Below are positions 44,895 to 55,000 of a DNA stretch of 64,000 nt, in pieces (position 1 is the stretch's first letter; every line of letters begins with the position of its first letter). Source of the stretch: Jacaranda mimosifolia (lineage: Eukaryota > Streptophyta > Magnoliopsida > Lamiales > Bignoniaceae); the NCBI GenBank assembly GCA_018894105.1, contig CM032120.1:30154710-30218709 (forward strand), given 5' to 3'. The translations under genes were made by a program, and so were the position numbers. The notes below the pieces were generated by a model. That model ran no database searches and was not told where the DNA came from. It saw only the letters and a list, made by a program, of their open reading frames with translations.

Positions 44895-45369
44895 CACTAC
44901 AAAAAAAGGGGGGTTTTAGTGATCGAATTTTAGTGATCGAATTTTCGGTCACTAATTAGCAACTGATCAGTGACCAATTAATGACCGATTTAAAAATAAT
45001 TTTTTTTTAAAAAAAATAGTGACCACTTAGTGATCGATTAATGACCACATTAGTGACCCCCTTGCATCAGTCACTAATTAGTGACCGAATTTAATTTTGG
45101 TCACTAAGTTGGTCATTTTAAATTTTTATCGGTCACTAATTTTGGTGACCACTAATTGGGGTCACTAAAATATAATATATAATAAAAATATTAAGTACAT
45201 AAATATGCATTTTAAAGTCATACATTAAACTAGTGAATATTTAAATATTGAAATTAAAGTGTTTAAAAATTTTACCATTTAAAATATAAATTATTATGAC
45301 TAAATAAAAGTTTAAAGTTTAAATATAAAATAAGTATTATATAAAATATTAAAAGAAAAGAAAAACAAA

Positions 45370-45780
45370 GTAAAAGGAGTAAAACCTACCTTGTCCATTT
45401 GCACTCCCCTGCCCATCAGCTGCCTTGCCTGCTCTTTCACAACAGCCCTTGGTAATTTTTATTTTTATTTTTTCATTTCTTCTAAATCTGCCGGCAAACC
45501 TCTGCTGTCCGGTGAAGGCCGGCCGGCTCCACAATTAGGCTGGGAGGCCAGCAGCAGCAGCTGGCCTCCCCGTCAAAACCAGTAGAGCAGCAGCAAATCC
45601 GCTGTCTGTTGGTCTCGACGAGGAGGCCAACAATCGAGACCAGCAGAGCAGCGGATCTGCTGGCTATGCTGGTCTCGATGGGGAGGCCAGCTGCTGCTGG
45701 CCTCCGGTGGTAACCGAGGCCAGCAATAGTTGGCCTTGGTTGGTGGCTCCCACTTCCTGCGGGGAGCCACCTACATTTTG
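45370..45780. other. GC-rich block with hairpins inside the CACTA element
   Basis: Two perfect 10-bp stems occur: 45,543-45,569 (GGAGGCCAGC, 7-base loop, GCTGGCCTCC) and 45,682-45,705 (same arms, 4-base loop). The motifs GGTCTCGA and AGCAGAGCAGC recur between them. Open stretches on both strands reflect composition and repeat content; no domain is recognised. It may be a captured fragment or the first exon of a lost gene. Confidence 0.6.
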
Positions 45781-46130
45781 CTTCTTTTTTTTTTTTTTTT
45801 AATTTGGTTAGAATTTTTTTATAGTTATATAATATTTTCATTTAATTGTGCAGGTGTGGAGACTGGATTTTTTTGTATTTGTGGCATTGAAAAAGGTAAT
45901 AATTTTAGTGTGAAGTTATAATTATATAAATTGTAATTTTGAATTACTTATTAGTTAACACTTTAAGTTAAATTGTATGAATTGTGTTTTTTAATTATCT
46001 ATTGATCAATACTTGAATATGTTGATTTTTTTTATTGTTCAATTTTTGAAAAACAAAGTGAGGAATTATGTATATGTTCAAGATTTTTCTCCCACAAGAG
46101 ATATGATATTTTGATTTTGTTTATTTGGAA

Positions 46131-46770
46131 TTTTTGTATGTATTTAAGATTGTTATCTCTATTGTAGCATATTTTTTGATTGTTTATTGTTGTGTTTTTT
46201 GCAAGATTATATTATGCCATATATTTAATTGTTATTTTAATAAAATTGTATAATTTTTTTTTATTAGTAAAAATATGTATTGTATTATAGGTTAATTAGT
46301 TGTTAGGAGAGTCATGACTTAAAAGAAGAGTGAAACAAAAGGGGTTTTGAGGGGAAGAATGTGATGATTATGATATCTTGTGAGGTGGGCTCTAAGCATG
46401 GATATCCCATACGGTTTTTATATGTATTTTAATAAAATTGTATAACTTTTTTTATTAGCAAAAATATGTATTTAAGATTGTTATCTCTATTGTATTATGT
46501 TTATTTGATTGTTTATTGTTGTGTTTTTTGCAAGATTATATTATGCCATATATTTAATTGTTATTTTAATAAAATTGTATAATTTTTTTTTATTAGTAAA
46601 AATATGTATTGTATTATAGGTCAATTAGTTGTTAGGAGAGTCATGACTTAAAAGAAGAGTGAAACAAAAGGGGTTTTGAGGGGAAGAATGTGATGATTAT
46701 GATATCTTGTGAGGTGGGCTCTAAGCATGGGTATCCCATACGGTTTTTATATGTATTTTAATAAAAGGGG
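46131..46770 (+). repeat. Tandem duplication of about 330 bp inside the CACTA element
   Basis: The block from about 46,133 to 46,460 (TATTTAAGATTGTTATCTCT ... CATACGGTTTTTATATGTAT) is repeated from about 46,466 to 46,768. The copies differ at only a few bases (for example GGTTAATTAG and GGTCAATTAG), so the duplication is younger than most changes in this window. Confidence 0.9.
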
Positions 46771-47500
46771 TTTTTATCTATATTAAGTGTGTTGGACATA
46801 CTTAATATTGAAAGGTTGGAATATGGTTGTAAGTGTGTTGGAGTGTTAGAGTGATAATATTTTTGGTTTCTTTATAACATTTGTTTTCTTGGATTAAGTT
46901 GAGTGTTTTTTGGTAATCATTTGGCAATTGTTTGGATTTATAAGAACTTTTATTTTAAGGGTGAAGATACTATATTGGTGTAGTTATAGGATATAGAAGA
47001 AGTGAATTTAGTTATTTTTATAAATTATTGATTTTGAGTTTTATTTAGTTATGTGCTTTTAGTAAAAGTGGATGAAATCCAATATTATTAGTGAATCCTA
47101 TGCTCTTTCTAAAGTGTACTACTCCTGTTAGAAGTTCTTTTGTTGTTGTAGATGTTATGTCTTGTAGAATATGATTCACTTAAATAAGTTAGAGATTTTG
47201 AAAGAGGAATGATATATATGGTTGATTCTCTCAAATAATTGGACATTTAAAAGAAATATGACATATATATAGTTTATCATTATTACCAATAATTATTATA
47301 CCAAGTTCATGTTACTTAATGATTTCTTTTCAAAATAAAGAAAGGTGACAACCTTTATACAACATCAATGTGAAAATGCTACATGACTCTACCAAAGGAA
47401 ATAAAAAATGCTGCATTAATTGCTTCTTTTATTTTCTCTGATCCCCATTGTAATAGTTAGAGCATGTTTGGTTGCAAGTAATGGTGATAATTTGTGTAGG

Positions 47501-47931
47501 AGTATGGAGCATATACAAGTAATCTTGACAGTAACTCAACTCCAGAAAGCTCATTTGATGCACAAAAGTAGATTGAGATTAGTGGCGGTGCTATAAAGGG
47601 TAGGGTGTATGGTTATGGGAATACATTTCTTTGTCGTGATATTGTCGCTACTGGGACATCCTCAAGATCAGTCAACAACCATGTTACACATGACTATTTG
47701 CAAGAAACAATTACAAAATTTGTTGATGAACATTTGGCTAAGGAGAAGGAGGCAACTTCTAAGGAGAGGAAAGCGGCTGCAAATAGGGAAGCAATTTTTA
47801 TGAAAATAATTGAAGATGCAAAGGCGAGGGAGCAAGCTTTAATGGCGACGTTGACAACATGCATGGAAAAATTGAATGCAGTACATCGTGGTGGTTCAAA
47901 TGACAATAACGGAGGTCACAATGAGAGTTAG
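47501..47931 (+). pseudogene. CACTA-encoded TNPA-like protein, C-terminal exon
   Basis: After an acceptor-like TTTGTGTAG the frame reads EYGAYTSNLDSNSTPESSFD, a TAG, then ISGGAIKGRVYGYGNTFL, followed by a helical, charged stretch (YLQETITKFVDEHLAKEKEA ... MEKLNAVHRGG) and a stop at 47,929-47,931. A G-G-x-x-KGRVYGxG motif followed by a coiled coil is the pattern of the plant Ptta/En-Spm (Transposase_24) family, which bind CACTA subterminal repeats. Upstream exons were not identified. The in-frame TAG, where relatives appear to have Trp, suggests it is inactive. Confidence 0.65.
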
Positions 47932-48693
47932 TTTATTGGTTATTTGCCTATTTTTGTGCTATTTATTGTTGTTGATATTGAAACTTATGTTTGGATGGCT
48001 TGGTTTAAACGTATGATTTTGGATTATGGTTGTATGAATTGTTATTTTTATCCTTATGCATTGGTGTTATGGATTATACTTTTAGAGTTGTAAATTGATG
48101 ATGGGTTATGATTGTGAAATATTCATAATATATTGTTTTGAAATGGCATTTAAATAAATAAAATAAATTATTTTATGTGCAAATAAAATTTTGTGACCGA
48201 ATCTTGATATGTTGTGACTACATTTCGGTCACTAATTAGTGACTGATTAGTAATCGGTCACTAATTAGTGACCGACTCTTGATATGTTGTGACCGAATTT
48301 CGTCACTAATTAGTGACAGACTATTTTGTGACCGAATTTCGATCACGAATTAGTGACCGATAATTCGTGACCAAAATGTTATCAGTCACTAATTAGTGAC
48401 TGAATCTTGATATTTTGTGACCGAATTTTGGTCACTAATTAGTGACCGATTAGTATCATCTAATTTGTCACTAATTAGTGACCCAATTGTGATCACTTGA
48501 TGGATTGCCTTGGAAAAAATTAGTGACCGATACTTTAAAATTAGTGATCGGTTATAGTTTCGGTCACTAATTTAAATTAGTGACGAGGGTTTTAGTGACT
48601 GCGCATTTCGGTCACTAATTACGTCAGTGACCGATTTTTGTTGAATTAGTGACCGATTTTTCGGTCACTAAAGTCTATTTTTTAGTAGTGGGA

Positions 48694-49193
48694 GATTGAA
48701 TAAGAAAGGAATCTACACTGTTTGTAGTAGCTACAGGTATCTCACGATAATGCATGAAACTTCTTCGGATGATTCTCAACATTTGTATGGAATCGATATG
48801 GTCACATAGTTTGGGGAGCTTGTAACAATAGCTTACCTACTAGAGATAGGCTTCTTTTGATAAAGGTGGAGGTCTTTGTCCAATTTGCCAAGGTCAGTTG
48901 GAAACTATTCTGCATGCATTGGTTTAGTGCCCTTTTGCATAATTTTGCTGGAATGCTGCTGCATTAGGAGTCATTTCTTCCCAATCTAATAATTTGTTAG
49001 AATGGTTGAAAGCAACATTGTCAAGTATTAACAAAGAAGATGGCGATAAAGTTCTTATGATACTTCAGAGTTTATGGCAAAACAAGAATCATGTAGTTTG
49101 GAATAATAAGGCAAACTCTCTTTTCTCCTATCTTCATTGCAAAATCCTTCATGTATCAATAGACAGAGACTCAGAAGAGGAATTCGAAACAAT
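48694..49193 (+). pseudogene. LINE 2 ORF2 remnant between the two insertions
   Basis: Resumes directly after the CACTA element with LNKKGIYTVCSSYRYLTIMH (the segment before the zinc-binding RVT domain), then a diverged Cys/His region near 48,870-48,960 (the translation changes frame more than once) and the C-terminal spacer MLEWLKATLSSINKED at 48,994 onward. It is cut at 49,198 by the Copia element. Confidence 0.7.
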
Positions 49194-49198
49194 CTCAT

Positions 49199-49835
49199 TG
49201 TTGAAACCCAGGAGGATCTGTTGCGGAAACAATGAAATAACAGTAAATTAATTCGATGTAAAGTGACAACAAGATTTAACGTGGTTCGGCGATGTGCCTA
49301 ATCCATCCAACAAAGAAAAGAAATTTTATTGATCTCAAATCAAAGTGCAAGTACAAACTTGAATCCCACAAATCTCACGAAAACACCTAACACCCTTGTT
49401 CTAAACTCCGTCTTGAGAGAATTACTCAAAAGCAGTAAAGAAGCCCTTGTGTAATGTTCGTGATACTTTTCCCAAAAGAAAAAACTGATATTTATAGTTG
49501 AAAATTGAAGCCTAAGGCCCGTGGGCTTGCGTCGTGCGCCGGGGTGCACAAAACTTGTGCCCTAGCGTGCACAAAACTGCTTGTGCCAAGAAAAGACCGA
49601 ACATAGGCAGAAACTTTAAGCTGGGGCGCAAAAAACTTGAGCCGGGGCGCACGACATGTGCATTTTTTGCCCATGTACACGCCTTGGAGCACCTTGCCTT
49701 GCACCCCGACGTGCGGCGTCCTTCCAATACGTGTCGGGGTGTGTTCCCGAGCCCATTTCGACCACTTTGCTCCGTTTCGTTCTATTTCTTCTGTTTCTTG
49801 TCAATTTTACCTCAGATTTCAAAGCAAAATCAACA
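49199..49835 (-). repeat. Copia 3' LTR
   Basis: 637 bp. Matches 53,810-54,453 along its whole length apart from scattered substitutions and a few indels; the largest differences are in the GC-rich segment near 49,540-49,660, where an extra AACTTGTGCCCTAGCGTGC-like block occurs. A purine-rich tract lies just inside (minus strand AAGGTAGAGAAT), the probable polypurine tract. Confidence 0.95.
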
Positions 49836-49896
49836 ATTCTCTACCTTGACTTGAAATTCCCATTCATCTCTTTGTCCCTGCCCCTAATAGGGCATG

Positions 49897-52848
49897 TTAT
49901 CTGAGTCTGCAAACATTAACCAAATCCAAGCAATGCTCGAATTTGATTCTTGGAACAACCTTAGTTAACATGTCTGCCGGATTATCCTTAGTCCCAACTT
50001 TGTCAACCAACATCACTCCTTGAGACACCATATCCCGAACAAAGTGATATCTCATATCTTTGTGCTTTGTTCTCTCATGAAATGCTTGATTCTTTGACAA
50101 GTGTATGGCACTTTGACTGTCACAAAATACCTTAGTGATCTCAGAAGTCATACCCATATCATCGATCAGCCCCTTTAGCCAAATGCCTTCCTTGACGCCT
50201 TCAGCCAAAGCCATGTACTCAGCTTCTATTGTGGACAATGCAACTGATGATTGAAAAGTCTCATTCCAGCTAGCCGTACAACTTGATACACAAAACACAT
50301 AGCTCGTCATGGACCTTCTGCTATCCAAATCTGCTGCATAATCCGCATCCACATAGCCAATAATTCTTGTAGTAGAATTCGATTGACTATACCTCAAACA
50401 TCTATATGTAGAGCCTTTTAGATACCTCATGATCCATTTCACAGCCTGTCAATGAGTCTTTCTTGGCTTGTGCGTACACCTGCTCACAACACTGACTGCA
50501 TGTGAAATGTTTGGCCTAGTGCACACCATGGCGTACATCAAGCTACCCACTGCACTAGCATATGGCATATTTGACATGTGCTCCACCTCCTCCTCAGTAC
50601 TCGGTGATAGATCTGATGAGAGCCTAAAATGAGCTGCAAATGGCGTACTAACTGGCTTGGGCTTATCCATCCCAAATCGCTCAAGTACTTTCTCAATGTA
50701 TTGCTGTTGAGACAAGTACAACAATCCTGCGTGTCTGTCCCGGATGATCTCCATGCCCAATATATTTTTTGCACTGCCCAAATCCTTCATCTCAAATTCT
50801 TCACTTAACTGAGCTTTTAATTAGTTGATCTCAGATATATTTCTAGAGGCAATTAACATATCATCAACGTACAACAACAAATATATGAGAAGGCTATCAC
50901 TACAAATTTTGTAATATACACAACAATCAAACTTGCTTATAGTATATTCTATCTTGGTAACAGAAGCATCAAACTTTTTATACCATTGCCTGGGAGACTA
51001 CTTCAGGCCATATAATGACCTCTTCAAAAGACATGCTTGATTTTGTTTCTCGGGAACAACGAATCCTTCTGGTTGACTCATGTAGATTTGTTCCTCCAAC
51101 TCACCATGCAGAAACGTTGTTTTCACATCCATTTGCTCTAGCTCCATATCAAACAGAGCAACCATGGCAAGTAAAACACGAATGGAAGTATGTTTTACAA
51201 CTGGGGAGAATACTTCATGAAAGTCAACTCCCTTTCTCTGAGAATCCCTTCCTTCTTCTTGTAGATCCATTTGGAACCTACAATCTTCTACCATTTTGGT
51301 ACATTAACCAGCTCCTATGTGCTATTCTTGTGTAGAGACTCCATCTCTTTATTCATAGCTGCAACCTATTTATCAGAATCTGGCCTAGAAGTTGCCTCTT
51401 TGTATGAGATTGGATCATCTCTTACAAACTCCTCAATTGAACTCAAAGCATAAGCTACCAGATCTGAGTAACCAAATCGCTGTGGTGGTTTGATTTGTCT
51501 TCTCTCCCTATCGCGAGCCAAGTAATAATTTTGTTGTGGTTCTTTTTTCTGCTGTTGATTAGGTGGTAATGTGCTCTCACCAGCTTCATCTACCACCTTC
51601 TGTTTTCCCTTTGAAACTTGTGGAGGATCAATATGAATCTCTACCTTTTCTTTAACGCCCTATTAACCGATTTTTTTTTGTTCCACTTTCTTCATCATTG
51701 CAGACTCATCGAATGTCACGTCCTTACTTATAATCATCTTGGAGCCCTTGTCATCATTACACCACAAACGATAACTTTTGACTCCATCTGCATAGCCTAG
51801 AAATATGCATTTCCTAGCCCTTGGCTCAAGCTTCCTATCCCAGACATGAGCATAGGCTGGACACCCAAATACTCTCAGATTTGAGTAATCAGTAGGAGAC
51901 CCGAACCAAACTTCCATTGGTGTCTTGTAGTCTAAAGCAGTTGATGGTGACCTATTCACCAAATAACACGCAGTGTTAATCGCTTCTGCTAAAAAATCCT
52001 TGGACAATCCGGCGTTAAAGAGCATGCATCTAGCTCTTACCAAGATAGTCCTGTTCATCCATTATGCAACTCCATTTTGCTGTGGTGTATATACAACTGT
52101 GCGATGCCTCACAATTCCTTCCCTGTCGCAGAATTCCTGAAATTCCTTATTGCAGAACTCCAATCCATTGTCCATTGTCAGTCCTCAAGCGCTTGATCTC
52201 CTTTCCTATCTGCTTTTCAATTAGGGTCTTCCATTGCTTGAAGTTGACAAACACCTCATCCTTATGCTTCAACATGTACACCCATACTCTTCATGAGAAA
52301 TCATCTATGAATGTCAGCATGTACCTAGCACCTCCCTTTGAAGGAACCTGAGAAACTCCCCAAAGATCTAAGTGAATGTAATCCAAGGTGCCTTTGGTCC
52401 TATGAACTGCAGTGCCGAATTTCACTCTGTGTTGCTTGCCCAGCACACACTGCTCGCAGAAATCCAGTTCTCCAGTCTTTTCTCCGCAAAGCAAACCTCG
52501 TTTGCTCAGTTCTGACATTCCCCTCTCACTCATATGCCCAAGCCGCATATGCCATAATCTCGTAGTATCATTAACTAATGAAGAAACCGCTGCAATACTA
52601 GAAATCGTGTTTCCCTGCAAAATATCTCCCTTCATGATAAGCAATGCGCCTTTGGAAACCTGCAGAACTCCATCTCGAGCTCTGTACTCACAACCATTCT
52701 TATCCAGAGTACCCAGTGCTATCAGATTTTTCTTCAGATCTGGAACATGACGCACATCTGTTGGGGTCCTTACTATCCCATCATACATTCTAATACAAAC
52801 TGAGCCAATTCCTACAACCCTGCAAGAAGCATTGTTTCCCATAAGCAC
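49897..52848 (-). pseudogene. Copia pol: integrase, reverse transcriptase, RNase H
   Basis: 52,848-52,291 carries the pre-integrase HHCC region (LWHMRLGHMSERGMSELSKR, FCEQCVLGKQHR) and the first integrase Asp (HLDLWG). Near 52,180 a 7-bp tandem duplication (ACAATGG) shifts the frame beside the second Asp. At 52,062-52,064 a TAA stands where the catalytic Glu codon is expected, just before WMNRTI. 51,294-50,998 holds the RT start (DFHEVFSPVVKHTSIRVLLA) after an internal deletion, ending in a TAG. A YVDD box is at about 50,862-50,873, and RNase H (AEYMALAEGVKEGIWLK, STKNQAFHERTKH-like) at 50,442-49,897, preceded by a TGA at a Trp codon position. Confidence 0.9.
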
Positions 52849-52849
52849 C

Positions 52850-53791
52850 TTACCACCATCGTATTTATGGTATGTGGTAAATCAATCTTCTCTTGGGCAC
52901 ATATGGTAGGAACAGCCACTATCCAAAATCCATCCAGAGCTTAGTAAAGTTTTGGCAACGTTAAGAACAAGCCCACCATCAAACTCATCCTCAACAATTC
53001 CTGCGACATCATCCCATTTCTGATCAGAAGTTTCACCTGCATCCTTCACCTTTCCTCGTTCCAGATAATTTCGTTTCCAATGCCCCTTTCCACCGTACCT
53101 AAAATACTTGTCACCATTTTTAAGCTTGGGTCGGGACTTCGATCGGCCTCTACTCCTTCCCCTTTCTCTTGGTCTCTATTTCATCACCAATCCTTCTCCA
53201 CTTTCACTATTGTTGCTGCCCAGGACATGTTTTCTCAACTCATTGGAATTCAATGAGGCCTTCACATCCTCCATTGAAATTGTATCTCTCCCGTATAGCA
53301 AAGTAGTGACCAAGTGCTCAAAAGATTTTGGCAGAAAACACAAGAGAATTAAAGCTTGTTCATCATCAACTTTGACATATATTAGCGAGATCCAGAATCA
53401 CCTTATTGAAAAAATCAATATGTTGAGTGATAGATATATCTTCCTTCATCCTTAATATGTATAATCGTTGTTTCAAATACAGTCGATTCATCAGGGATTT
53501 CGTCATATACAGACTCTCCAGCTTCTTCCATAAATTTGCTGGCATACTTTCCATGGCGACCTCTCTCAGTACATTATTCGCCAATGACAACACCAGAGTA
53601 CCGTAAGCCTTCGCCATGAACTCGTCCTTCTCCTCGTCCTCCAACGTTTCCGGCAAGGAATCTCTACCCTTTAATTCTCTCTGTAAACCTTGTTGACACA
53701 GGAAGGCGTGAACCTTCATTTTCCACAGCCCAAGGTCATTCTTCCCATCGAATTTCTCTACAGCGTACTTCATTCCTGACATCTGATCCAA
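52850..53791 (-). pseudogene. Copia gag
   Basis: Minus-strand start near 53,791 gives MDQMSGMKYAVEKFDGKNDL, the usual Tnt1/Tork gag opening, followed by GLWKMKVHAFLCQQGL and LANNVLREVAMESMPANLWK (the UBN2/gag domain). The frame is lost near 53,366; further pieces include a Cys-rich segment near 53,080-53,110 that fits the CCHC knuckle and a protease-like DSGCSYH-type stretch near 52,900-52,940, both broken. Gag coats the RNA in virus-like particles. Truncated by frameshifts. Confidence 0.85.
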
Positions 53792-53809
53792 CTTGCTCCG
53801 ATACCAATT

Positions 53810-54453
53810 TGTTGAAACCCAGGAGGATCTGTTGCGGAAAGAATGAACTGACAGTAAAGTAATTCGATGTAAAGTGACAACAAGATTTAACGTGGTTCAG
53901 CGATGTACCTAATCCACCCAACAAAGTAAAGGAATTTTATTGATCTCAAATCAAAGTGCAAGTACAAACTTGAATCCCACAAATCTCACGAAAACACCTA
54001 ACACCCTCGTTCTAAACTCCGTCTTGAGAGAATTACTCAAAAGCAGTAAAGAAGCCCTTGTGTTATGTTCGTGATACTTTTTCCAGAAGAAAAAACTGAT
54101 ATTTATAGTTGAAAACCGAAGCCTAAGGCCCGTGGGCTTGTGTCGTGCGCTGGGGCGCACAAAACTTGCTTGTGCCAAGAAAAAACCGACATGGGCAGAA
54201 ATTTTGAGCTGGGGCGCAAAAAACTTGAGCCTCGGCGCAAAGTTACTGTTCACTGCGTGCACAATGCTTGTTTTTATGCCTTTTTCACCCATGTACATGC
54301 CTTGGCGCACCTTGCCTTGCGCCCCGACGTGCGGCGTCCTTCCAACTCACGCCGTGGTGTGTTCTTGAGCCCATTTCGACCACTTTGCTCCGTTTCGCTC
54401 CATTTCTTCTGTTCCTTGTCAATTTTACCTCAAATTTCAAGGCAAAATCAACA
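53810..54453 (-). repeat. Copia 5' LTR
   Basis: 644 bp partner of 49,199-49,835. Contains GC-rich GGGGCGCA words in a short, repeated arrangement near 54,150-54,320, unlike the A/T-rich surroundings. This LTR would hold the promoter for the minus-strand transcript. Confidence 0.95.
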
Positions 54454-54458
54454 CTCAT

Positions 54459-54964
54459 GTTAAGGAAGGGATTATAGTTGATAGATGGTCTCAACTACCT
54501 TAGGGATGGCTCAAATGCAACACCGATGCTGCAATTTTTCCTCCAAATCCAAAGTTTGGTTCGAGCTAAGTGTTGAGAGATGATTCTGGTCAATTCAAGG
54601 CCACCAAGGCTACCACATATCATGGTGACATTGACTAACTTTGGCAAAGTAGTGAGCTTTCGGGAAGCATTGAGCTGGACAAAAAAATAATTGTTCTGCT
54701 CCAGTTGTTTTCGAAATGGATGCTCAAGTTGTTGTCAATGCAGTGAACAATGGTTTTAGTGATTTCTCTTGCTTAGGATCTGTTATTGATGATTGTAAAG
54801 TGATCATGGTAGAGTTAAGGTACTCTGTTAGGTTTGTTAGATGCTCAGCGAATCAAGTTGCCTATGGTGTTGAAAAGGCATCTTATTCTTTGTTTGAATC
54901 GAAATTGTGGGAAAATTGCGCTCCCACGTATTTGATGGATTTTCCGCTTGATGATTTGAAATAA
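54459..54964 (+). pseudogene. LINE 2 ORF2 end: RNase H domain
   Basis: Starts directly after the Copia duplication. VNTDAAIFPPNPKFG near 54,515-54,560 is the RNase H core start; 54,716-54,964 is open and reads MDAQVVVNAVNNGFSDFSCL, then YSVRFVRCSANQVAYGVEKA, the RNase H C-terminal segment, and MDFPLDDLK before the stop. The A tail follows 15 bp later. It completes the LINE split at 44,894 and 49,198. Confidence 0.85.
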
Positions 54965-55000
54965 ATTTTTCCTTTTTAGCAAAAAAAAAATTATATAATA

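Larger units (their letters stand above)
44895..48690 (+). mobile_element. CACTA (En/Spm-type) non-autonomous transposon
   Basis: It starts CACTACAAAAAAAGGGGGG and ends ATTTTTTAGTAGTG; both ends begin CACTAC on their own strand. The 3-bp duplication GGA flanks it (44,892-44,894 and 48,691-48,693). Subterminal zones at about 44,920-45,170 and 48,190-48,680 are packed with the palindromic word GGTCACTAATTAGTGACCGA and shorter forms, the usual TNPA-type binding arrays. Inside are a GC-rich block (45,370-45,780), a 330-bp tandem duplication and one gene remnant (47,501-47,931). No TNPD-type transposase is present. It lies within LINE 2. Confidence 0.95.
49199..54453 (-). mobile_element. Ty1/Copia retrotransposon (Tork/Tnt1-like)
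   Basis: Two LTRs (49,199-49,835 and 53,810-54,453) both start TGTTGAAACCC and end AAATCAACA on the plus strand. The 5-bp duplication CTCAT flanks the element (49,194-49,198 and 54,454-54,458). The coding strand is minus. Beside the 5' LTR the minus strand reads TTGGTATCGGAGC, a primer-binding site for initiator Met tRNA with one mismatch. Order gag, zinc knuckle, integrase, reverse transcriptase, RNase H is that of Copia. It is inserted in LINE 2 and inactive. Confidence 0.95.
40715..54989 (+). mobile_element. LINE 2: L1-type LINE split by CACTA and Copia insertions
   Basis: ORF1, endonuclease, reverse transcriptase and RNase H pieces run on the plus strand from 41,037 to 54,964. A run of A follows (54,980-54,989) and then ATTATATAATA at 54,990-55,000, which also occurs at 40,704-40,714: an 11-bp target duplication in the right place for a LINE of about 5.2 kb once the two insertions are removed. 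The duplication is A/T-only, so chance is possible, but the distance to ORF1 (about 320 bp of 5' untranslated sequence) fits. Confidence 0.8.

Noticed and set aside
49534..49854. Overlapping open stretches on both strands in the Copia LTR
   Set aside because: They follow from the GC-rich repeated LTR sequence and recur in the other LTR with different frames.
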